Shown: piece after piece, positions 1 to 5,451 of the stretch | How positions within the stretch are numbered: position 1 is the stretch's first letter | How the letters are laid out: each line of letters opens with the position of its first letter | Source: Marinosulfonomonas sp. | Lineage (GTDB): Bacteria; Pseudomonadota; Alphaproteobacteria; Rhodobacterales; Rhodobacteraceae | DNA: 5,451 nt | Assembly (NCBI GenBank): GCA_026989405.1 | Contig: JALSJL010000069.1 | Coordinates: forward strand, 1 to 5,451 | Direction of reading: 5' to 3' | Notes under the pieces: model-generated | What the model was told of the DNA's origin: nothing | Databases searched by the model: none | What the model saw: the letters and a program-made list of their open reading frames with translations, nothing else | Program-made: the position numbers and the translations under genes

Positions 1-358
1 GCTCTTCCATGGTGACGCCCTTGAGCAGGTCGGCCAGATCGTAGTTGCCCGGCTTGTCCACCAGCCCGTCGATCTTGACCGACCAGGGATCGGTGGTCAG
101 CCGGTGCGCGTTCTTGGCCGGGTCGGTCTTGCCGGTGCCGAACTCGTAGTAGTTGTTGTAGGTCGTGAGGTCTTCGAACGTGTTCGGCTTTTCATCGGTC
201 GAGAACCGGCTGGGCACGGTCTTGATCCTGGTCCCGGCCAGGGCCGGGCCAGCGATGGCCATTGCTGCCGCTCCGGCGATCAACTGCCTTCGGTTCAGAT
301 AGTCCGCCTTCGGGGTGACATCCGACCACTTGAGATCATTTTTCCAAAGTCCAGCCAT
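1..358 (-). CDS. msrP: MsrP (YedY), periplasmic methionine-sulfoxide reductase catalytic subunit, N-terminal part
   Basis: MsrP is a molybdopterin (Mo-MPT) enzyme of the sulfite-oxidase fold that reduces methionine sulfoxide in periplasmic proteins, taking electrons from the membrane haem protein MsrQ. Only the first 119 residues are here; the rest, including the molybdenum-ligating cysteine, lies beyond the left edge. The sequence shows a Tat signal: twin arginines at residues 23-24 (NRRQLIAG), a hydrophobic Ala-rich stretch to residue 40, and a likely cleavage site after A-L-A (39-41). The mature part has the family-typical YNNYYEFGTGKTDPAKNA block (67-84) followed by TDPWSVKIDGLVDKPG (89-104), where the family starts its catalytic core. 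The start at 358 is chosen because AGGAG ends 6 nt upstream; an in-frame ATG at 373 lies just before that motif. The gene is divergent from the dehydrogenase on its right. An msrQ partner would normally follow it, outside this window. Family assignment is secure; activity is inferred. Confidence 0.9.
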   Translation of the reverse strand, partial: MAGLWKNDLKWSDVTPKADYLNRRQLIAGAAAMAIAGPALAGTRIKTVPSRFSTDEKPNTFEDLTTYNNYYEFGTGKTDPAKNAHRLTTDPWSVKIDGLVDKPGNYDLADLLKGVTMEE

Positions 359-364
359 GTCGTG

Positions 365-369
365 CTCCT
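365..369 (-). promoter_or_regulatory. Ribosome binding site deciding the msrP start
   Basis: On the minus strand AGGAG lies 6 nt before the ATG at 358-356. It falls inside the reading frame that would begin at the earlier in-frame ATG (373-371), so it supports the downstream start. No convincing promoter boxes for msrP are visible further upstream. Confidence 0.65.
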
Positions 370-460
370 GCATTTTCGGTTGGCGCATGACTAAACGGCG
401 CGCCGCTCAAATCCAAACAAACACATCTCACAATCGTGTTGGTTTTTTGAAATGTTCTGG

Positions 461-484
461 CCGGTTGCGCGACCGGTTGCGGCG
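461..484. repeat. 12-bp-period direct repeat between msrP and the dehydrogenase gene
   Basis: Two adjacent 12-bp units begin with the same nine bases, CCGGTTGCG (461-469 and 473-481). The same bases give a small inverted repeat, CCGGT-6 nt-ACCGG (461-465/472-476). An inverted copy of the core, CAACCGG, occurs at 529-535, overlapping the dehydrogenase ribosome binding site. The repeat sits midway between two divergent genes, where a regulator site could lie, but it is short and GC-rich, so chance is a serious alternative. Confidence 0.4.
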
Positions 485-485
485 A

Positions 486-514
486 TTGACTTGGCTTCCC
501 GGCTGGGCTTCTTT
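486..514 (+). promoter_or_regulatory. Possible sigma70-type promoter for the dehydrogenase gene
   Basis: TTGACT (486-491) matches the -35 consensus in five of six positions. It is followed after 17 nt by TTCTTT (509-514), a poor -10 match. Transcription from here would give a leader of about 25 nt to the ATG at 545. The -35 spacing and position are good and the -10 is weak, so this is tentative. Confidence 0.3.
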
Positions 515-533
515 GGCCGGCAACAAACCAACC

Positions 534-537
534 GGAG
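534..537 (+). promoter_or_regulatory. Ribosome binding site of the dehydrogenase gene
   Basis: GGAG lies 7 nt before the ATG at 545. It fixes the start there rather than at an in-frame ATG at 452, which would add 31 residues ahead of the first beta strand of the Rossmann fold. Confidence 0.7.
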
Positions 538-544
538 CCACGGC

Positions 545-1294
545 ATGAAAAAAACCGCAATTGTCACCGGGGCCGCACGCGGCATCGGGCTGGCCACCAC
601 GCGTCTGTTTCTTGACGAAGGGTGGCAGGTCGCGATGATCGACCGCGACAGTGAAGAACTGGCGCGCGCCGCAAGGCCGCTGGAAAACGTCCTGCCGGTG
701 GATTGCGACGTGTCGCGGCCGGATCAGGTCGCGGGTGCGGTTCCCCGGGTGCTCAAGGCCTTTGGTTCTGTCGACGCGCTGGTCAACAACGCCGGCGTCG
801 CCGAGTTCGGCCCGATCGAAGAGACCGATTTCGGCCAGTGGCGCCGGGTCATGGAAACCAACCTCGATGGCGTTTTCCTGTGCAGCCAGGCCGCGACCCC
901 GGCGCTGAAGGCCAGCCGCGGCGCCATCGTCAACATCGCCTCGATCTCGGGGCTGCGGGCCTCGACCCTGCGCGTGGCCTATGGCACCTCCAAGGCCGCC
1001 GTGCGGCAGCTGACGCAGCAACAGGCGGTGGAACTGGGTGAACATGGCATCCGTGCCAATTGCGTGGCCCCGGGGCCGGTGCGCACGAAACTGGCAATGG
1101 CGGTGCATACGCCGGAAATCATCGCCGCCTATCACGACGCCCTGCCGCTGAACCGCTATGGGTCCGAGCGCGAGATCGCCGAGGTGATCGTTTTCCTGTG
1201 TTCGGACAAGGCGAGCTATGTGACCGGGCAAACCATTGCCGTGGACGGCGGGTTCGAAGCAGCCGGGGTTGGCCTGCCGGCCTTGCGCGATTGA
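545..1294 (+). CDS. Classical short-chain dehydrogenase/reductase (SDR), substrate unknown
   Basis: A 249-residue cytoplasmic oxidoreductase of the classical SDR family, the usual length, with all family landmarks in place. It has the dinucleotide-binding loop TGAARGIG (8-15), Asp33 at the end of beta-2, the CDV segment (54-56), NNAG (81-84), and the catalytic tetrad Asn106, Ser133, Tyr146 and Lys150 (YGTSK 146-150). It also has PGPVRT (176-181) and a C-terminal YVTGQTIAVDGGF (225-237) of the kind seen in FabG-like and sugar or polyol dehydrogenases. In this family an acidic residue at the end of beta-2 favours NAD(H), so NAD is the likelier cofactor. Substrate loops in SDRs diverge too much to name a substrate; annotation as 3-oxoacyl-ACP reductase would be over-specific. 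The gene stands alone, divergent from msrP and convergent with the next gene. It ends in its own terminator, so context gives no pathway. Confidence 0.93.
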   Translation: MKKTAIVTGAARGIGLATTRLFLDEGWQVAMIDRDSEELARAARPLENVLPVDCDVSRPDQVAGAVPRVLKAFGSVDALVNNAGVAEFGPIEETDFGQWRRVMETNLDGVFLCSQAATPALKASRGAIVNIASISGLRASTLRVAYGTSKAAVRQLTQQQAVELGEHGIRANCVAPGPVRTKLAMAVHTPEIIAAYHDALPLNRYGSEREIAEVIVFLCSDKASYVTGQTIAVDGGFEAAGVGLPALRD

Positions 1295-1299
1295 ACGGC

Positions 1300-1321
1300 G
1301 CGCCCTGACGGGCGCATTTTT
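1300..1321 (+). terminator. Rho-independent terminator of the dehydrogenase gene
   Basis: A perfect 6-bp GC stem, GCGCCC (1300-1305) with GGGCGC (1310-1315), closes a TGAC tetraloop. It is followed by A and five T (1317-1321), and begins 5 nt after the stop codon. Stem, loop and T-run fit an intrinsic terminator on the plus strand. Confidence 0.8.
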
Positions 1322-1328
1322 ATGGTGG

Positions 1329-1350
1329 GCTCACCCCTGACGGGGCGAGC
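1329..1350. repeat. Second TGAC-loop hairpin in the convergent spacer
   Basis: GCTC-A-CCCC (1329-1337) pairs with GGGG-C-GAGC (1342-1350) around a TGAC loop, with one A/C mismatch in the stem. It has the same loop as the terminator just to its left but no T-run on either strand. It could be a transcript-end stabiliser, part of a repeated intergenic element, or a backup terminator for the minus-strand gene. Confidence 0.5.
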
Positions 1351-1354
1351 GTGC

Positions 1355-1392
1355 GCTCCGCGCGGGGATATTTACGCAAAGAAGAAGGAAGC
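1355..1392. repeat. Rhodobacteraceae-type 3'-end intergenic motif
   Basis: Read on the minus strand, the segment starts 7 bases after the stop codon of the small gene. It runs CTTCCTTCTTCTTT (1391-1378), then GCGTAAATATCCCC, then the palindrome CCGCGCGG (1358-1365). From memory, elements of the form CTTCTTCTTT...AAATATCCCCGC follow stop codons many times in Roseobacter-group genomes. The pyrimidine tract is preceded by a tiny 4-bp stem, AGCG/CGCT with a 3-nt loop (1390-1400). Its role is unknown; termination or 3'-end processing is possible. Copy number cannot be judged from one window. Confidence 0.45.
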
Positions 1393-1399
1393 GTCGCGC

Positions 1400-1936
1400 T
1401 CAGATCGGGGCCTTGGTGAAATAGAAGGCGGCGCGGTTTGCCTTCATGTAGTCTTCAAGGGGGGTAAGCGGGTCGGTGTTGACGAAGCGAGCGTCCAGAT
1501 CGGCAAAGCGCGGGCTGAGCTGAAGCAGCATTTTCTGGCGTTCGGTGCGGTTGGCCGGCGGATAGCCCCCGGCGCGCAAGGCGGCCGCCGAAAGGATTTC
1601 GGCGCATTCACTGGCGCCGATCTCGCGCAGCCCCTGCATGGCGTCTTCCCACAGGATGCCCGATGAGTTGAAGAAGAACTGGTAGTGGCCGCCTTCGTAG
1701 GTCTCGCTTGCATAGACCAGCACCGCATGGGCAAACCGTTGTTCGCGTGTGAACATTTCCAGTGACTGGCGATAGCTTTTTCCGCCTTCGCCGGTGTTCA
1801 CGCGCAGGGCGATCGGCTCGACAGTGTCCCAGAGCGTATCGATGCGCCGGGGCTGGTCCTTCGGGAAAAGCTGAATGACATTGTCATTTCGCGTGCCCCG
1901 CGGGATGGTCTGAATGTTGGCAGCTGCGTTTCTCAT
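1400..1936 (-). CDS. DUF4375 / DMP19-like small cytoplasmic protein
   Basis: A 178-residue soluble protein with no signal peptide or membrane segment. Residues 60-140 carry the pattern I associate with DUF4375 (DMP19-like) proteins. It has a helix ending TREQR (63-67), then YEGGHYQFFFNSSG (80-93), then an acidic helix WEDAMQGLREIGA (96-108) and a helix ECAEILSAA (110-118). P126-P127 and a TER helix follow. Residues 1-35 look like a flexible extension with little conservation signal. The founding member, DMP19 of Neisseria, is a DNA-mimic protein that binds a transcription factor. Here acidic and basic residues balance (21 D+E against 21 K+R by hand count), so mimicry should not be assumed. 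The ATG at 1936 is preferred over the TTG at 1948 because GAGGGA lies between them. It follows clpB on the same strand but behind a strong terminator, so it is probably transcribed separately. Function unknown. Confidence 0.75.
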   Translation of the reverse strand: MRNAAANIQTIPRGTRNDNVIQLFPKDQPRRIDTLWDTVEPIALRVNTGEGGKSYRQSLEMFTREQRFAHAVLVYASETYEGGHYQFFFNSSGILWEDAMQGLREIGASECAEILSAAALRAGGYPPANRTERQKMLLQLSPRFADLDARFVNTDPLTPLEDYMKANRAAFYFTKAPI

Positions 1937-1940
1937 GTTG

Positions 1941-1946
1941 TCCCTC
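1941..1946 (-). promoter_or_regulatory. Ribosome binding site of the DUF4375 gene
   Basis: GAGGGA on the minus strand lies 4 nt before the ATG at 1936-1934 (6 nt counting from GAGG). It overlaps the first codons of any TTG start at 1948, so it argues for the ATG. Confidence 0.65.
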
Positions 1947-1953
1947 AAATTCC

Positions 1954-1980
1954 ATTCTCAGAATCGCGACAATGCTCGCG
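1954..1980. promoter_or_regulatory. Two adjacent dyads upstream of the DUF4375 gene
   Basis: ATTCT-C-AGAAT (1954-1964) is a perfect 5-1-5 inverted repeat. It is immediately followed by CGCGA-6 nt-TCGCG (1965-1980), a 5-bp inverted repeat. They lie about 18 to 44 nt before the ATG, a fitting place for an operator or a leader hairpin. A further 5-3-5 dyad, TTGGA-CGA-TCCAA, is at 2015-2027. No clear -35/-10 pair could be fixed in the 100 nt between this gene and the clpB terminator. Functional meaning is speculative. Confidence 0.3.
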
Positions 1981-2031
1981 TTTCGGAAACAGTATTGGTG
2001 GACAGGGGCGGAATTTGGACGATCCAATGAC

Positions 2032-2061
2032 AAAAAGGGCCCCGCCTTCGCAGGCGGGGCC
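2032..2061 (-). terminator. Rho-independent terminator of clpB
   Basis: On the minus strand a perfect 9-bp stem, GGCCCCGCC/GGCGGGGCC (2061-2053 with 2046-2038), encloses a 6-nt loop. It is followed by C and five T (2036-2032), and starts 25 nt after the clpB stop codon. The plus strand also has five T (2065-2069) 3 nt beyond the stem, so it might work weakly in both directions, but no plus-strand gene ends here. It separates clpB from the DUF4375 gene. Confidence 0.92.
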
Positions 2062-2086
2062 ACATTTTTGACAAGCAAGGCCTGAC

Positions 2087-4699
<2,613 letters not shown>

Positions 4700-4706
4700 C
4701 GGTATT

Positions 4707-4713
4707 CTCCTTT
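4707..4713 (-). promoter_or_regulatory. Ribosome binding site of clpB
   Basis: AAAGGAG on the minus strand ends 7 nt before the ATG at 4699. A second in-frame ATG at 4693 would lie 13 nt from it, so 4699 is the better start. Confidence 0.75.
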
Positions 4714-4721
4714 CAAAAAGC

Positions 4722-4768
4722 GCTCGCTAAATCCGGTGCCCGTCATCGGCACACCAACAGGTGCGAGC
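4722..4768 (-). promoter_or_regulatory. Potentially structured clpB 5' leader
   Basis: The presumed clpB leader contains GCTCGC (4768-4763) and GCGAGC (4727-4722), which could form a 6-bp closing helix. Between them GTGCC (4752-4748) and GGCAC (4740-4736) could form a 5-bp hairpin with a 7-nt loop. A competing CACC/GGTG pairing (4752-4755/4760-4763) is also possible. Just downstream, CTTT and AAAG (4720-4717/4713-4710) could fold over the start of the AAAGGAG site. Such a leader could act as an RNA thermometer, but the helices are short and no known thermometer family (ROSE, fourU) is clearly matched. Confidence 0.3.
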
Positions 4769-4778
4769 CTTGAACCTC

Positions 4779-4807
4779 AGATGGGAATTCCACGCGGGAA
4801 CCGCAAG
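4779..4807 (-). promoter_or_regulatory. Heat-shock (RpoH/sigma32) promoter of clpB
   Basis: On the minus strand CTTGCGG (4807-4801) is followed after 14 nt by TCCCATCT (4786-4779). The sigma32 consensus is CTTGAAA, 11-16 nt, CCCCATNT. The invariant CTTG and seven of the eight -10 positions fit, the exception being the first C. Transcription would start near 4772, giving a leader of roughly 73 nt. A run of seven T (4826-4820) lies at about -48 to -54, where an UP element could sit. clpB is a classic RpoH target, so location and match reinforce each other. Confidence 0.75.
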
Positions 4808-4819
4808 ACTTCTCACCGC

Positions 4820-4843
4820 AAAAAAAGCCCGTTTTCGGTCGGG
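4820..4843 (-). other. Terminator-like hairpin plus T7 upstream of the clpB promoter
   Basis: On the minus strand CCCG (4843-4840) and CGGG (4831-4828) can pair around an 8-nt loop. One base then precedes seven T (4826-4820). The stem is only 4 bp, so it is weak as a terminator. The T-run may instead serve as an AT-rich UP-like element for clpB. On the plus strand there is no T-run after the stem. Confidence 0.25.
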
Positions 4844-4862
4844 TCGGAACATGTGGTAGGCT
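4834..4862 (+). promoter_or_regulatory. Possible housekeeping promoter for the right-hand membrane gene
   Basis: TAGGCT (4857-4862) is a TAnnnT -10 of the kind I often associate with Rhodobacteraceae genes. A poor -35 candidate, TTCGGT (4834-4839), lies 17 nt upstream. The implied start near 4869 leaves a leader of under 20 nt that still includes the GGAG ribosome binding site. The -10 is the better half of this call. Confidence 0.35.
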
Positions 4863-4874
4863 CGGAACGCAAAT

Positions 4875-4878
4875 GGAG
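4875..4878 (+). promoter_or_regulatory. Ribosome binding site of the right-hand membrane gene
   Basis: GGAG lies 8 nt before the ATG at 4887 and selects that start for the truncated membrane protein. Confidence 0.6.
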
Positions 4879-4886
4879 CATAGAGC

Positions 4887-5451
4887 ATGATCACTCTGGA
4901 TCAAATCAGGAAACGGGTGCCGCGCGGCTTTTTGTTCCACGGCCAGGTTCAACATGCCATGCTCTTGGTCTTGCTGGCCGCCGGGGCAACTGCGCTGTTG
5001 CGCGATCCCGGCACCGAGCTTTGGGGGCTATCCGCCATGGCGTGGGCGCGCCTGACGATTGCCGTTGCGATCGTGCATCAGGTCATCGTGGCGCTGGTCT
5101 GGCGGCTGCAACTGGTCTTCGGGGTGATGACCCGGCTTTTCGGCGACAAGGCCCTGCGCGTCTGGGGCGCGGTTTTCCTGCCATTCCTGTTTGGCCGCCC
5201 ATTGCTGTTGCTGATGGCCGGCATCGCTGATGCCAACAGTCTTGGCGGCAGCCGCGAACTGCACCTGCTGGCGGGGGCCTTCCTCGTCATTGTCGCCGGT
5301 TGGGGTGCCCATTCCGTGATCAGGTATTTCACCGTCCCGCGCGCATTGGGGGGCGACCATTTTCATGACAAATACCTGAACATGCCGCTAGTCAGGCAAG
5401 GGGCGTTCAAATACTCTTCCAACGCGATGTACGGCATCGTGTTTCTCGGCA
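4887..5451 (+). CDS. Multi-spanning inner-membrane protein, PEMT/ICMT methyltransferase-like, N-terminal part
   Basis: The reading frame is open from the ATG at 4887 to the right edge, giving 188 residues with no stop. A basic N-terminus (IRKRVPRG, 7-14) precedes about four hydrophobic helices at roughly 22-38, 50-72, 90-113 and 125-146. Arg104 and Pro105 interrupt the third. After the fourth helix come VPRALGGDHFHDKY (150-163) and GAFKYSSNAMYGIVFLG (172-188). The last segment resembles the G-x-[FY]-[RK]-Y-x-R-[HN]-P-M-Y motif of membrane methyltransferases (phosphatidylethanolamine N-methyltransferase, isoprenylcysteine carboxyl methyltransferase and relatives), but has SSNA where these have R[HN]P. 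The SAM-binding C-terminal part lies outside the window. It is therefore best read as a putative membrane methyltransferase-fold protein, with a plain hypothetical membrane protein as the alternative. It is divergent from clpB and has its own promoter candidate, so a heat-shock role is not implied. The ATG is supported by GGAG. Confidence 0.75.
   Translation, partial: MITLDQIRKRVPRGFLFHGQVQHAMLLVLLAAGATALLRDPGTELWGLSAMAWARLTIAVAIVHQVIVALVWRLQLVFGVMTRLFGDKALRVWGAVFLPFLFGRPLLLLMAGIADANSLGGSRELHLLAGAFLVIVAGWGAHSVIRYFTVPRALGGDHFHDKYLNMPLVRQGAFKYSSNAMYGIVFLG

Noticed and set aside
419..448. AACAC/GTGTT pairing followed by a T6 run on the plus strand, as a terminator.
   Set aside because: The stem is only 5 bp and AT-rich with a long loop, and no plus-strand gene ends upstream of it in this window.
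452..544. An N-terminal extension of the dehydrogenase from an ATG at 452.
   Set aside because: It would put 31 residues before the first Rossmann strand, unlike the family, and the GGAG at 534-537 supports the ATG at 545.
428..1231. A 267-codon open frame on the minus strand opposite the dehydrogenase.
   Set aside because: It is antisense to a textbook SDR with all catalytic motifs. Its own translation is His/Arg/Gly-rich and has no recognisable domain.
1937..1948. A TTG start for the DUF4375 gene at 1948.
   Set aside because: The GAGGGA ribosome binding site lies within those codons and points to the ATG at 1936.

Overview
The window looks like an ordinary chromosomal segment from a GC-rich alphaproteobacterium, most likely of the Rhodobacteraceae/Roseobacter group. 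The basis is the GC-rich third codon positions, the sequence character of ClpB and MsrP, a 3'-end intergenic motif of the kind I recall as repeated in that family, and a TAGGCT-type -10 element. No taxonomic search was possible, so this is inference. I see no mobile element, CRISPR array, tRNA or rRNA.

Layout from left to right. (1) Positions 1-358, minus strand: the N-terminal third of MsrP (YedY), the Tat-exported molybdoenzyme that repairs oxidised periplasmic methionine; it runs off the left edge. (2) Positions 359-544: a divergent promoter region with a 12-bp-period direct repeat and a weak sigma70-like box pair. (3) Positions 545-1294, plus strand: a complete classical short-chain dehydrogenase/reductase of unknown substrate, followed by a compact intrinsic terminator. 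(4) Positions 1295-1399: a short convergent spacer holding the terminator, a second hairpin with the same TGAC loop, and a Rhodobacteraceae-type 3'-end motif. (5) Positions 1400-1936, minus strand: a small DUF4375/DMP19-like protein. (6) Positions 1937-2086: its upstream region with two small dyads, plus the strong terminator of clpB. (7) Positions 2087-4699, minus strand: a complete 870-residue ClpB disaggregase. (8) Positions 4700-4886: a divergent region carrying a heat-shock (RpoH/sigma32) promoter for clpB, a potentially structured clpB leader, and a plausible housekeeping promoter for the right-hand gene. (9) Positions 4887-5451, plus strand: the first 188 residues of a multi-spanning membrane protein that resembles the PEMT/ICMT methyltransferase group near the right edge.

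The genes do not form one operon. Each has its own regulatory region and a plausible ribosome binding site, and the pairs are divergent, convergent or terminator-separated. MsrP and ClpB share a loose theme of protein quality control (oxidised methionine repair in the periplasm, aggregate rescue in the cytoplasm), but nothing shows that they are co-regulated. I found no convincing new multi-gene system. The points most worth a second look are the clpB promoter and leader, the paired TGAC-loop hairpins with the 3'-end motif, the DMP19-like protein without acidic character, and the unusual motif in the right-hand membrane protein.
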